Position numbers and translations under genes: made by a program | Assembly: GCF_009389715.1 (NCBI RefSeq) | Contig: NW_024067689.1 | Location: 1,240,001-1,304,000, forward strand | Length of the DNA stretch: 64,000 nt | Direction of reading: 5' to 3' | Origin: Phoenix dactylifera | Lineage: Eukaryota > Streptophyta > Magnoliopsida > Arecales > Arecaceae | Notes under the pieces: model-generated | What the model saw: the letters and a program-made list of their open reading frames with translations, nothing else | Databases searched by the model: none | What the model was told of the DNA's origin: nothing | Shown: piece by piece, positions 36,765-48,350 of the stretch | Layout of the letters: each line of letters opens with the position of its first letter | Position numbering within the stretch: position 1 is the stretch's first letter

Positions 36765-38870
36765 ATGAGCTCCAGAACATGGGCTTCAATCCAGCTTGTT
36801 CCACCAGCTCCTGGGCTCCTGCCAAGGATTAAGTTTTATTCCAATCCAAACCCACCCTGGATAAGTTGGCAGGACCTCAAAGAAGCTCTTGCTCGCTGTC
36901 TCTCCAACCACTGCCACTATTCCGATCACCTCCGGCGTCTCCACGCCCGAATAATTTATTCCGGCCTTGGTCATAATCTTTATCTGTCCAGTCTTTTGAT
37001 CACCAAATACTTCTCTTTCGGTGACGTCCATGCTGCTCGTCTAGTCTTCAATTCCCACAAGGAGAGGCCTACCAAAACTCTTCTCTGGAACTCTCTCATC
37101 AGAGGCTACTTGAGAGGCGGATGGCCTCGGCTGGCATTGGACGTGTACCGCGAAATGGTGACGCCGTCGTGTACGAAATGCGAGCCGGACGGGCAAACGT
37201 TTCACCTCGTTATCACGGCGTGCGCCCGTCTCTCGGAGTTCGAGTTGGGTTACCGAGTTGGTGGCCTCGCTCGAGCTAAAGGGCTCGAGGCTGATCTCCT
37301 TGTTGGGACGGCGCTCGTTGGTGTGTACTCTAAAGCTGGTGACCTTGAAACTGCGCGCAAGTTGTTTGATAAAATGGCTGTTAGAGATGTGGTCTCCTGG
37401 AATGCCATGATCTCGGGGTATTCACAGGCTGGATTTCTATTTGAGGCTATGAGTTTGTTCAAAGACATGAGGTTCGTCCACGGGATTCCACCAACGGAGG
37501 CTACTTTTGTGAGTTTGATATCTTGTTGCGCGAGTTCTGGTTCTGTTAATAATGGAGAGGCTGTCTGTTCTCATGTCACTAAGATAGGCTTCGAGGACAA
37601 TCAATCTGTTAGGAATTCTCTGATGGAAATGTATATCCAGTGTGACAGCTTGGATGTGGCAGCTGATTTGTTTCAAAGAATGGTATCGAAGGATTCCATC
37701 TCGTGGAGTACGATGGTTGGTGGATACGTTCAGCATGAGCAGCCCTCTGAGGCCCTCAATATATTCCAGTCAATGGTGTTAAATACTGACATTCAGCCCA
37801 CCAGGTCTATCTTGATTAATGTGCTGCATGCTTGTGCTGAGTTGGGTGATTGGAAACAAGGCAGATGGATTGAAGAGAAGTACGTAGCCAGTGGTAGTAG
37901 TGAATTTGAAACAGATTCATTAGTCATCACTGAACTCATTTACATGTATACAAAGTGTGGAAAGATGGAGATTGCGCTGAACTATTTGGATAGATCTGTG
38001 CAAGTAAGAGGGGATGTGATTGCATGGAATGCTGTAATCAAAGCCTGTTCAGAGCTTGGAGAGGTAGATAGAGCATTTGAGCTCGCACTCGAAATGCAAA
38101 GGAGAGGCATTAATCCAGACACAGCTACCTTGTTGGTGTTGCTTTCTGTAATCTCTCTAATTCCATCCTTAATTAAAGGAATAGAAATACATGCGCATGT
38201 TATTAAAAGAGGTTTTGAGATGGAGAGATCCATAGAAAATTCCCTCATTGACATGTATGGAAAATGTGGAATCATTGGGGATTCCAGGGAGGTCTTTAAT
38301 GGAATTATAAGAAAGGATGTGGTTTCATGGAGTTCGATTATAAAAGCATATGCATGGAATGGAAATGTAGAGGAGGCTCTCAATCTTTTTGAGAAGATGA
38401 GAGAAGATGAAATAAAACCCAACCATTTCACATTTCTTGCCATATTGTCCGCCTGTAGCCATGCAGGTCTTGTGGAGAAAGGGTGGGAAATGTTCAAATG
38501 CATGAAAGAGAAGTATTTCTTGGAGCCAGATGTTGAACATCTCACGTGCATGGTTGATATGTTTTGTCGAGCTGCCCATTTGCATGATGCATACCATTTG
38601 CTACAGGATTGGATGCCTAAGGTTTGCACAAGTGCTGTTTTATGGAGCACTTTGCTTAGTTCTTGCAGACTGTATGGTGATGCGGCAATTGGAGAAGCAG
38701 CAGCTATGCATCTGTTCTACTTGGAGCCCAAAAATGCAGCCAATTACTTGATGCTCGCTGTTATTTATATTTCAGCAGGGAGGAGAGAGGATGCCAATGG
38801 TGTTTTGAGAATGTTGAGAGCAAAAGGATTGGGAAGCAGACCAGGTTGCAGTTGGGTTGAGGGGGGCTAG
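36765..38870 (+). CDS. Pentatricopeptide repeat protein, E subclass (tail probably truncated)
   Basis: A single intronless frame of 701 residues from the ATG at 36765; the open frame extends back to 36462 but that part looks like promoter. The N-terminus (MSSRTWASIQLVPPAPGLLP) is basic and Ser/Pro-rich, suitable for an organelle targeting peptide. A long run of PPR motifs of PLS type follows, with anchors DVVSWNAMISGYSQAG, DSISWSTMVGGYVQ, DVIAWNAVIKACSELG and DVVSWSSIIKAYAWNG. The E-motif region begins near the C-terminus (SRPGCSWVEGG). Such proteins bind organellar RNA and act in editing, splicing or stability; the target is unknown. The frame stops at TAG 38868-38870 right after a run of six G. 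A one-base shift there opens E-like sequence to a TGA at 38939-38941. No DYW domain is seen. Confidence 0.9.
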   Translation: MSSRTWASIQLVPPAPGLLPRIKFYSNPNPPWISWQDLKEALARCLSNHCHYSDHLRRLHARIIYSGLGHNLYLSSLLITKYFSFGDVHAARLVFNSHKERPTKTLLWNSLIRGYLRGGWPRLALDVYREMVTPSCTKCEPDGQTFHLVITACARLSEFELGYRVGGLARAKGLEADLLVGTALVGVYSKAGDLETARKLFDKMAVRDVVSWNAMISGYSQAGFLFEAMSLFKDMRFVHGIPPTEATFVSLISCCASSGSVNNGEAVCSHVTKIGFEDNQSVRNSLMEMYIQCDSLDVAADLFQRMVSKDSISWSTMVGGYVQHEQPSEALNIFQSMVLNTDIQPTRSILINVLHACAELGDWKQGRWIEEKYVASGSSEFETDSLVITELIYMYTKCGKMEIALNYLDRSVQVRGDVIAWNAVIKACSELGEVDRAFELALEMQRRGINPDTATLLVLLSVISLIPSLIKGIEIHAHVIKRGFEMERSIENSLIDMYGKCGIIGDSREVFNGIIRKDVVSWSSIIKAYAWNGNVEEALNLFEKMREDEIKPNHFTFLAILSACSHAGLVEKGWEMFKCMKEKYFLEPDVEHLTCMVDMFCRAAHLHDAYHLLQDWMPKVCTSAVLWSTLLSSCRLYGDAAIGEAAAMHLFYLEPKNAANYLMLAVIYISAGRREDANGVLRMLRAKGLGSRPGCSWVEGG

Positions 38871-39977
38871 ACTTGTTCTATGTCTGCATGTGTGCAAAGA
38901 AAGAACATAACAAGATATCTAGGCATGAGATTGAAAATTGAATGTTTGGTGAAAAGGAATGTCTTCCCTGTTAGGGAACAAGTTGAATTTTGAAGTGTTA
39001 GAGCCATTGAGTATGGAATTCAGCAAAGGAAAGCATACTGCAGCATGAGAAACATCAAGAACAGGGTCCCCTAGCAATCAAAACCTCTAGCAGATATGCA
39101 ACTAGGATCTTGTGGTCCGACTCACTGTTATTTATGACATGTCTGTTGGCATGAAGCCACTCAGAGATACGCTGCATATTTGACTATAGTTAAGCGTATA
39201 TTCTTTCAGACCACCTAATTTGCTCTGATTATTAAGGTTAGTCCATATATGCTTCAACATCTGAAGTTGGTGATGGTGAAAACTTTTTTGTCATTATGTT
39301 TATTGCATCTAATCAGTTGTTACTGCAGGCTGTATTCCCATGCCAGCAGTGGATTGGCTAGATAATCAAGATAGTTACATCTTGAAACCTGTCAGATGAA
39401 GAAAAGTGGAGAGATTCAGCATGGAAGGTGTTGAAGCACTTGAGAAACTCCATCACATTTAGAAAGGTCAACTTACTTACCCCTTTTTGTTGCCAAAATC
39501 CTGAAATGATATTTAAATGTTTCATGTCTAATTTTGTAGTTTAAGGACATTTTTTTAAGGACTAATAGTATGTGCAGATTCAAACAGGTCATGGTACCCT
39601 CTTGTTTTGGTGAACTAATAGAATGGCTGATTGATATTTCAAACTTGCTCCAGACTAGATAAATCACTAGCAGCAAGAAAAAAATTTCAAACTCATTAAA
39701 AGAAAAGGTCATGCGATTGAAAAGTGGAAATATTCGTGAGCTGTTTGCTCATCTAAAACAGTCAAAATGTGCAGTCTTGACTTTTCAAGGGGCTATCTTG
39801 CATCATATCTGTATATAAATTTATAATTCTCATGCAGTCTATGGGCTGACCACCATCCCCGTAAAACATGTGGGCTGAATTATATAATTTTAAGAAATAA
39901 GCTTTAGTTTAGTAATATGGCCAAACCCTACCAAACTACTCTGAAATTATTAAGAAAAAGAAAATAAAAAAAGTATT
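38871..39977. other. 3' flank of the PPR gene
   Basis: No gene is seen apart from the likely displaced PPR tail (38868-38941). The segment 39636-39745 resembles 45558-45655 (see findings). Confidence 0.5.
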
Positions 39978-40110
39978 GTTGTGGGAATGGTAAGATTGCT
40001 CCATTATAACCTGAGGGTCATATGTTTGAAACATGGAAATAGCTTCTTTGTGTAGGGGTAAGACTCAAAACACCATAAGGCTGTAGCCTGTGCATTGGGA
40101 TGCATAGCTA
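39978..40110 (+). mobile_element. Au-like SINE relic
   Basis: The sequence gaatggtaagattgctccat ... gagggtcatatgtttgaaac atggaaatagcttctttgtg taggggtaagactc follows the layout of the angiosperm Au SINE: a tRNA-derived head with a decayed B box (tttgaaac), then the 'aacagcctcttt'-like body and 'gcattggga' tail. It is diverged and about 130 bp long. It has no coding capacity. An (ACT)n microsatellite follows directly. Confidence 0.65.
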
Positions 40111-40153
40111 CTACTAACAAGAACTACTACTACTACCACTATTACTACTAACA
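40108..40153. repeat. (ACT)n microsatellite
   Basis: Imperfect ctactactaac / ctactactactacc units directly 3' of the SINE relic. Confidence 0.85.
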
Positions 40154-40279
40154 AAAAAAAAATCTGGATGATTCGTAGTAATTATTGCAATGCATTGGGG
40201 GTGGTTGAAGGATAAGTTGCTCCTCCAGCATCATCTGGACCCAAGGAACATTTTGCAACTGATCCACACCCCAGAGCAT

Positions 40280-41980
40280 TTCTTAAGTGAGAAGAGGGAG
40301 ATCTGGGACATGACGTTATGACTTTCTAAGTCAGCGGTAAAGTATTTAGCCCCAGGGTTAAAGTTCAAGTTAAACAGCAGATAAAGTCAGTTCTTCCAAT
40401 TCCAGAATCAGATGCAACCTGGACTTATCTTGGAGCTCCTGCGTCTGGGAGGAAATTACGAGCTGCTGATGCTGAATCTTTGCTTCAAATTTTTTGTAGC
40501 AGGATTGAAAGTTGGCAGTGGACTCCATCTACAACGGGAAGGATGGTATCATCGAAGTCTATTCTTGCTGCTCTACCCACTCTCCTAATAGCCAATTCTT
40601 TAATTCCTATCTCAGTTTTAAATAACATTGATTGGAATATCAGAAATTCTATATAGGGTGGGTCAGCAGATTCTAATCACTTGATTGCCCAGGATACTCT
40701 AATTCTCCAGAGAGATTTTGGAGGGCTAGGAATCCCTGATCTTCATTGCCCTGACACGATGCTCTGCTCGGTAAACAAGCTTCCAGGGTGGTGTTGCGAC
40801 CTAATTGTCTATGGTCAAGGCTGGTGAGAAGCAAGTATGCTGTCTGATATATTCATGCCATGTCCGATCCTCGCAAGGCCTCTGCTGCATGGAAAAAATT
40901 ATATGCAACTATGCTACTACGATCGAACGTCATTTCAGATGGGTGGTGGGGGATGGTCGCTCCATATGTCCTTTTTGATCCCTGGCTTTCAAGCTCCAGC
41001 TTAGCTACTTGGTCGACTCTTATGTACATTGACATTCCCCAGCATGTAAAAGTGACTGATTCCATATCTCTGGATGTAATGTGGAGCATGAGGTTATTGA
41101 CCAATGATGGCCTGCAGATATTGCAAACCCCATTCCGGCGACGGGATTGTTGTGGGGAGCTAGTGGTATGATTAAACCATCAACTGCTTAATTATATGAA
41201 AATTCTAAGCCCCAGCCTGTTAATGCAGTTGCCAACATATCATGGAGTTTGGAAGTTGAAGGTGCAACCCAAGGTTTCTTTATGTTTATGGAAGGTCTGT
41301 TGGGGGAGGTTGTCGAACTATTCTTAATAGGAGGCTATTTTATATTGTGGTTGATGGTCATCTCTGCCATGATGTTGAGGAAACGATTGATCATGCCCTT
41401 GTGGCATTGTTCAGTAGCCAAGGAAGTATGTGCTCGATCTTGTTTCTTCAGCAGTAACCAGATGCAGGAGCTTACTATGCAGCATATTTGGAACACAATG
41501 AATGAAGCTACAAAAAGGGAAGTTGTTAGAAGAAAGAAAAAGATTAATGGCCTCCATCCTTCACTAATTATGGTGGACAAGGAATGAAAGTGTTTTTCAA
41601 GGTCTTCCTCAATCTCCCTCTCAAATCCTAATGAAATCCTCAGCCTGCTCCTCTCAGTTTGGCGATGCCCTTGCTGTTAAGGATCAAATAGAGACCGAGG
41701 AAACCTGGGGTTCTCCCCACTCCTATTTTGGACCTGAACAGCTGCTTCAGGTCTCTTGGGAACCCCAACCCTTGGGACTATTAAGGTCAATTTTGATAGG
41801 GATGTCAAGAAGGTAGGTGCTTTTGATGGAGCTGCTTTCATTGTAAGAAATCACAATGGCATTCTCTTAGCTGCTGGAGGAACAAAAACACTAATATATG
41901 TATAGCGGAATTAAGGGCGGTATGGTGGGGGATACGCAATGCCCGTAAAACCATGAAAGCAAGGAAACTCTAGGTTGGAG
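40280..41980 (+). pseudogene. Decayed LINE retrotransposon (RT end to RNase H)
   Basis: Plus-strand fragments in LINE order: the end of the reverse transcriptase (PIPESDATWTYLGAP near 40395; ESWQWTPSTTGRMVSSK; RDFGGLGIPDLH near 40720), a zf-RVT-like part (RKASAAWKKLYATMLLRSNV, 40860-41170; MPLWHCSVAKEVCARSCF near 41400), and an RNase H start (IKVNFDRDVKKVGAFDGAAF near 41785; IVRNHNGILLAAGG). Several stops and frame changes separate them. It is the same general class as the minus-strand LINE tail at 17650-19024. Confidence 0.7.
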
Positions 41981-41989
41981 GTGATTTTG

Positions 41990-42868
41990 CTTTGGGGCCT
42001 GTTAGGATATTCTTACAGAATTGAGGTAAAAATATTATAGGAATCGAGTCTGTTGGTCCATCTAGCTCGCATCATCTAATGATGTCCTTAAATCTCAACC
42101 CAAATATTAGCTAGCTTTCGGACCGTAGGAAAAAAAGACTCCATGAATCGTATCATATAATATTCTTTTTTTTTCTACAGAATTTGAGCTAAGCGATATT
42201 CAGTTGACAGAGCCATGCTTAAATGAATTACCAAATCTATAATTCACCCTCGGTTATCTCTTGAACCTCAAAATATCCATCCCAGTAAGATGATGTACAT
42301 CCTTTTCTGCTAGAGATCTGACGTCTAACACTGGGCCTTGAATCTTCTCCCGTCACAGTTCCCAAATCGGCCAACTAGAGCTGTATGGACTGTCTCATAA
42401 CTGTAATGTACTTTCATATAAGGATGGAGGGTTGTTGGCAAATAATAGAGAGAGTAGATTTTAATAGCCTTGACGGATGGTTGGCAGCGTGACCGAAGCC
42501 GGAGGCCGGAGTAGTTCAAACGGGGACTATGCCTTTTGCGCATAAGCCCTTGAATTAGTCAAATTACAATTAGGTACTCGTCTGACATACACACCGTCAG
42601 TTTGGGCCTCTCTCTACAGGCAGGCGGCAGCGTGATGGGACTGGTAGCATCGGAGATGATGCTTTTCCCAAATAACCCCATAACTGAAACCGTAAGCAGG
42701 TAGGTACTCTTTTCGTGCATTTGATTTGGTTGAACTAGTCTCGGCACACTGCATGCAGGGACTAATTAGAGAAGGGGGATGATTATTTGCAGATGGCCCC
42801 CTATTTGGAGTTAAAATTACGAATAGGTGATTGTCCTAGATTTTACTAGTCTGGCAGGGGCACGACGG
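41990..42868. other. Spacer with no gene seen
   Basis: Mixed-composition sequence between the LINE relic and the hAT-type element. No coding region is supported. Confidence 0.5.
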
Positions 42869-42876
42869 GACCAGCT

Positions 42877-43448
42877 TAGGAGTGGCAAAATATGACTCGA
42901 CTCGCCAACCCGATCCGTGTTCGACCCGCTATAAACAGGTTTGGGTTTGGCCTAAACAGGTTTGGGTCGTAAACAGGTCGATCCGTTTAACCTGTTTATT
43001 AATTGGGTCGGATACGGGTTTTAGATGTCTGACCCGTTTAAACCGTTTAACCCGTTTAACTGTTGGGCAGGTTAAACAGGTCTAAACAGGTCTAAATAGG
43101 TTAAACGGGTCTAAACAGGTTAAACGAGTCTAAACAGGTCTCAACAGGTCGGGTTGGGCAGGTTAAACAGGTTAGATTGGGCAGGTTAAACAGGTCTAAA
43201 CAGGTTAAACGGGTCAGATTAGGCAAACAGGTTAAACAGGTCGGGTCGGGTTGGGTAAATAGGTTACCTGTTTATTAAACAGGTTAAACGGGTCGGGTCG
43301 GATTACCTGTTTAATAAATAGGTCAGATTCAGGTTGTAATTTTTGACCTGTTTAATAAACAAGTCGGGTTCAGGTTTATAATTTTCTGACCCGATCTGCA
43401 TGTGACTCGACCCGTTTATGATCTGACCCGATCCGATTGCCACCCCTA
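42877..43448. mobile_element. hAT-type MITE 3
   Basis: The ends are taggagtggcaaaatatgac and ccgattgccacccct(a), an inverted pair. They are flanked by identical 8-bp gaccagct (42869-42876 and 43449-43456). At 572 bp it is almost wholly made of 'aaacaggtc/taaacgggtc' repeats in tandem and inverted orientation. It shares its terminal 150-200 bp with element 1 (22464-23862) and is a short relative without the captured middle. Confidence 0.92.
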
Positions 43449-43456
43449 GACCAGCT

Positions 43457-44345
43457 GAGTTGAAACTGAGATGACGATTTGTTATAAATAACACCTTGTT
43501 AGATCCTAAAATTATGAGTAGGTTCTCATTTCATACATTGTGTTCGGCCCAAAAATAGGAATAATTAAGGCGACCACTAAAAGCACACACCCCACTATAA
43601 AGTACAAGTAGATTCTCTTTTCATTTGTTATCTTAACTTGGACAAGTCGTGGCGATTGAGGTTTCTTGTTTCTTCCATTATCTTGGTTAGAATTTGTTCA
43701 GGCAGAAGGCTAGCTGAGTAAATGGGAAACCATTCTGAGAGAGAAACCATAATGAAATTGACCAGGAAACAAGAAAAGAATAGTGGCACTCACTAACCAT
43801 CTTAATCCATGCCTTCAGCATCGTTTCTCTTGTCCTTTCATGAGCCTCATCATCTTGTCGTTGCCAAATAATTCTCAAAATCTTTCACACTGAGAGATTT
43901 ACTAAATTCTAATGCATGTTAACATCTCTAGGCATTAGAATCCTATCTTATCCATACAAATGCCGGTGAAATATGAAAATAAACAATCCACCATCTTGGA
44001 ATTTTGTGATAGAGATGATGCCCATATGTTGTAATCAGATATCATCATTCTCTGTTTTATGACAAAGTGAATAAGAAGCAGCTTTTCTCTGTGAGAGCAA
44101 TCTTTTCACTGAAGGAATCCTTAGAATGATATCTGCTGCATGAAGCACTCTGTGCACACGAGACTCCCTTTTGTGCTACTTCTGGGAGAATAGAGTACTG
44201 TTTCTTTGGGTATCTTTGGTGTTGTCGTCCATTAATTTGACCTTGTATATGACTTGTTCATGACTCTCTGTTACATGGATTCAGAATCTTTTGCTCACCC
44301 TGAAGAGGAGGGACCTGTGACAATAGACTGTGGGTAGCCTAAGCC
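43457..44345. other. Spacer with no gene seen
   Basis: No coding region is supported between the two hAT-type elements. Confidence 0.5.
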
Positions 44346-44353
44346 AAGCTGAA

Positions 44354-45371
44354 TAGGGCTGTCAACGGGCCGAGCTGCTCGGGCTCGGCTCGGTAAAAGC
44401 CCGGCTCGAGCTCGGCTCGGTAAAAGCCCGGCTCGAGCTCGGCTCGTTAGTCAAACGAGCCCGAGGAGCCCAAAATGAGGCCCGTTTAAATCCGAACCCG
44501 AGCAGCTCGCGAGCCCAAACGAGCCCAATTGTATTTAAATCAGACCCAGTCACCCAACCCGAGCTAACCCAAATCCATTTAATTTCTTTAAATCGAATTG
44601 GATTGGTTGGGGTTCGGACTCAGCCCGTTAACCCAAACCCAATCCGTTAACCACTTAACCCTTCCCTCCACCGTACCACCTCCTCTCTTTTTTTTTTCCC
44701 TTTCCCTTTCTTCTCGTTTTCTCTAGAAGTTTCCCACACCGGTGCCGGGTGTCCCTCCCCTCCCCTCTCGCCTTCCTCCTTCGCCGCCGATGCATCGCCG
44801 CCTCCTTCCACTGCTAGGAGAGAAATCACACCCGAGGCCCCTCCCGGCTCCTCCTCTTTCTTCTCCGTTTCTCCCCCTCCCTTTTCCTCTCTTTGTTGAC
44901 TCCTCGACGGCTCCACCGGCGAGACTGCGACAGAAGAGGAGAGTCCCTCGCACAGGAGGGTCGGGCCACGGCCGGCGGCGCCTGCGGCCGAGCCCATGGC
45001 GTCCTCGACAGTGCCTGCGACCGACGCCCGTGCCGGCGGTGCTCGCGGCTGAAGCCGGCGGCCGCCGCACGTGACGAGGTGAGTCCATTCTTCTCTCTTT
45101 TTTCTTTCTTTCTTTCTTTCCTTCTTTCTTCTATTCTTCTTCTTTTCTTTCTTTCTTTCCTTCATTTTTCTCTCCGACGATGAACCGTCGAAATCGAGAT
45201 CTCTCCGACGGAGACGGAGACGGGGACGGAGATGGGGATGGGGCAGGCTCGGGCTCGGGCTCAGGCTCGGGCTTTACGAGCCCGAGCCCAAGCCCGAGCC
45301 GACAAATTTGGGAAACGAGCCGAGCCGAGCCTGCGGAGGCTCGGGCTCAGCTCGGCTCGTTAACAACCCTA
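44354..45371. mobile_element. hAT-type non-autonomous element 4
   Basis: The inverted ends are tagggctgtcaacgggccga and, reverse-complemented, tagggttgttaacgagccga. Identical 8-bp flanks aagctgaa (44346-44353 and 45372-45379) show a hAT-type insertion. Subterminal 'ggctcggctcg/gagcccgag' words are dense at both ends. The middle (44650-45180) resembles a host gene's 5' end: a pyrimidine-rich leader, a GC-rich exon-like block (about 44740-45078) and a consensus donor gacgag|gtgagt at 45079, followed by pyrimidine-rich intron-like sequence. Long frames there occur on both strands and are compositional. Confidence 0.92.
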
Positions 45372-45737
45372 AAGCTGAACGTATATATAGAATAAAGGTG
45401 CACTTTTTAACCCTTTCCTAGTATAAGAAAACCAGAATTAATATTTTGGATTTCTCAAGTCTAACTATGTAGTTCAGTTGCAGAGGTAAGAATAATTCAA
45501 GAGAGGCCACAATTCATGTTAATAGAACAGCTCATATATACTTCTTCTCTGAGAAAGATATTTCAAACTTGTTTTAGACTGAACAAGCCATTAGACAGAA
45601 CATGACCATGAGATTGAAAAGTGGGCTTATTTTTGAGAACTCTTTGCTCATTGTACTAGTCTGACGGTGCTGCCACCATGATTGTTCATACGCCTCATTC
45701 ATATGTGTGCATATAATATCTATGTGTATAAACATGT

Positions 45738-46557
45738 TGATGGGGGGCGAAGTGGATCGTCTAGCCCACGGCTAAAAGGCTGCCCAGTCTTGGCCCAATA
45801 AATGCTAACACCGACCGATTGAATCCTCGATCTGGCCCAGAGCCAACTCAGCTTCGAATTCCGCCAAAAGCTCCATCGGCTTTGGATATTCGCCGACTCC
45901 CCGACTAAGTTTGAGGCGTCTCCAATATTCGTCGACCCACCCCGACCGAGCTCGGGGCGCCCACTTTGGTAATATTTCCCGACTTTCGAGCTCGGGGCGC
46001 TCCACCGGGCACACTTCGAAACACGAGGAGCAGAACTACCCTCGGCACCAATCTGGCCGACCTTGCCAAATGCATGATGCGACCTCTCAATGAGCTTGGT
46101 CTCGCCATCAACCGCACCCATGTGCGCGTAGCTGGCCCTCAACAATCAAAGGATGACACCATGACTACTCTCGTCATACCCTGCTGTGATTGTCAATACC
46201 TCACCGTTCTCGAGAACGGACAGCACCACATGCCACCAACTAGCTTTAGCTGCGCGCCATTCGGCTCAGAGCCATGCACCCTCATGATGTGGGCGGACAG
46301 TGTCTCTGTCACCTGAGCCTCTCTTCTGGGACTATAAATAGCCCGGTCAGGTAACTTCTAAGAAACTTTTTTGGCTGAACCAAATTTATTCCACTCTAAC
46401 TTGATCGTCAGAGGGCTCTCACCGAAAACACCGTGAGACTTTGTGCAGGTCCGTCGCCGTCACACTAGAGGTGGCCCCCGTTTTCTTCTTCCAACCACCG
46501 GCGGCTCCCTCGACCCCTCCGACGTGGTCACCCTCGGGCCAAATTTGAACTACAACA
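45738..46557 (+). repeat. 5' LTR of the Gypsy/TAT-like element
   Basis: An 820-bp repeat beginning tgatggggggcgaagtggat and ending gaactacaaca. A TATAAATAG near 46335 is a likely promoter. The 3' copy has an additional ~50 bp around 53827-53880. Confidence 0.93.
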
Positions 46558-46586
46558 TTTCTGGCGCTAGAGGAAGGGCCTGAGCC

Positions 46587-47400
46587 ATGACCACGAGGAC
46601 AATGAGCTAGGGAGCTCCAAACGTGTCGAGCAGCCAGGAATCAGCGCCCGACTGCTCCCTCCAAAGTTCGTCCCCTGCACCGCGTATACCGGCTGACCAA
46701 GGTTCTCAGATCCAGCTAGAACAATTTTATCTGGTCGCCCAGCAAGTTCAAGCTCTGGCCGTGGTTATTCAAACCCTTCACTTGGCCGAAGCTTCATCAA
46801 TCGTTGAACTCGACAGGAAAGACGAGGGAGCGGGGTGACAAATCCAGATGTTCTAGGAACAGGCCGCGGAACTTCGCAAGGAGCGCTATCGATTGAGGAG
46901 CGGGTCCCCTCGGAGGTCCGGAAGGCATGTCTCCTACCGAAGTTTTGAGGAATACACTCCTCTCACATCCTCCTGGACTGAGATCCTCACGGAAATTGAG
47001 GGTTGCGGCTACCTCCGATCTCCACCGAAGATGCGGTCGTCCTAGTCACGGAAGCGCTTGGATAACTCCCATAGAGATCACGGTCATGACACGGAAGATT
47101 GTTACCAGCTTTGTGATAAGATCGAAGTGATCGTCCGCCAAGGCCTCCTGAGCCAGTTCGTCGTGGATTGACTGACAAAGCGGAGCTCGATGGACAGACT
47201 TCGGGGCCATCTGACGGACCCGATGACAATCGCCCTAGTGCGGGCACTATCAACACTACATCTGCGCATCCCATGCGTTAACGCTGCGCTAGCTCCGAGG
47301 GGCCGGGGAAGAGGCCGCACGCCCACAGGCCTGGGACTGGCAACTCGAGATGTAAATTACTTCTCCAGGAAAGGACCTTAGCCTCTTCAGGTCAAGGCTT
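46587..47400 (+). pseudogene. Gag remnant of the Gypsy/TAT-like element
   Basis: A frame begins at ATG 46587 but meets a TAG after seven codons, then stays open through SSSQESAPDCSLQSSSPAPR to 46838. Further on, fragments typical of the end of TAT gag appear: SYRSFEEYTPLTSSWTEILT (near 46935) and HRDHGHDTEDCYQLCDKIEV (near 47075). The central gag core is missing and stops are frequent. After about 47400 the sequence passes straight into tandem repeats, with no pol. Confidence 0.75.
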
Positions 47401-47539
47401 TCTTTTTACAAACCGTGTAAATTAATAAAGTTATCCTCCGGGACTTTTCCAAGGCATTGTTGAAACGCCCAAGTGGGCTTGACGCGCTCTAGATGCCCTG
47501 GCGGCATGAGTGATATACCGAAAAATCTATAAAATCACT

Positions 47540-48350
47540 CCTTGAGCTTGCCTCGAGGCGCCAGGGCCTCGCAACTGCAGATTCTATCTATAAAGTTCCC
47601 CTTTGAGCTCGCCTCGGGGCGCCCTACAGGATTTAGCAAGAGCCCGAGAGCCTCACAACTGCAAGATCTATCTATAAAGTCGCCCCTTGAGCTCGCCTCG
47701 GGGTGTCCTGCAGGACTTAACGAGAGCCTGAGGGCCTCGCAAATGTAGGTTCTATCTATAAAGTTGCCTCTTGAGCTCACCTCGGAGCATTCTGCAGAAC
47801 TTAGCGAGAGCCCGAGGGCCTCGCAACTGCAGGATCTATCTACAAAGTCGCCCCTTGAGCTCGCCTTGGGATACCCTGCAGGACTTAGCGAGAGCCCGAG
47901 GGCCTCGTAACTGCGGGATCTATCTATAAAGTCGCCCCTTGAGCTCGCCTCGGGGCGCCCTGTAGGACTTAGCGAGAGTCCGAGGGCCTCACAACTGCAG
48001 GATTTATCTATAAAGTCATCCCTTGAGCTCGCCTTGGGGCACCCTGCAGCGAGATTTCAAGGGCCTCGCAACTGCAGGTTCTATCTATAAAGTCGTCCCT
48101 TGATCTCGCCTCAGGGCGCCCTGCAGGACTCAGCCAGAGCCCGAAGGCCTCGCAACTGCAGATTCTATCTATAAAGTCACCCCTTGAGCTCGTCTTGGGG
48201 TGCCCTGCAGGACTCAGCGAGAGTCCGAGGGCCTCGCAACTGTAGGATCTATTTATAAAGTTGCTCTTTGAGCTCGCCTCGGGGGGTGCCCTGCAAGACT
48301 TATCGAGAGCTCGAGGGCCTCGCAACTGCAGGTTTTTTCTAAAAAGTCAC
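47540..48350. repeat. Tandem array A, 84-bp unit, about ten copies
   Basis: The word ttga(g)ctcgcctcggggcg recurs at 47603, 47687, 47771, 47855, 47939, 48023, 48100, 48184 and 48268. The spacing is 84 bp except for one 77-bp unit. The unit is GC-rich and a multiple of three, so short frames remain open by chance. Confidence 0.95.

Noticed and set aside
44647..45165. 172-codon minus frame rich in Lys/Glu/Gly
   Set aside because: It is the antisense of a CT-rich leader-like block within hAT-type element 4 and has no domain.
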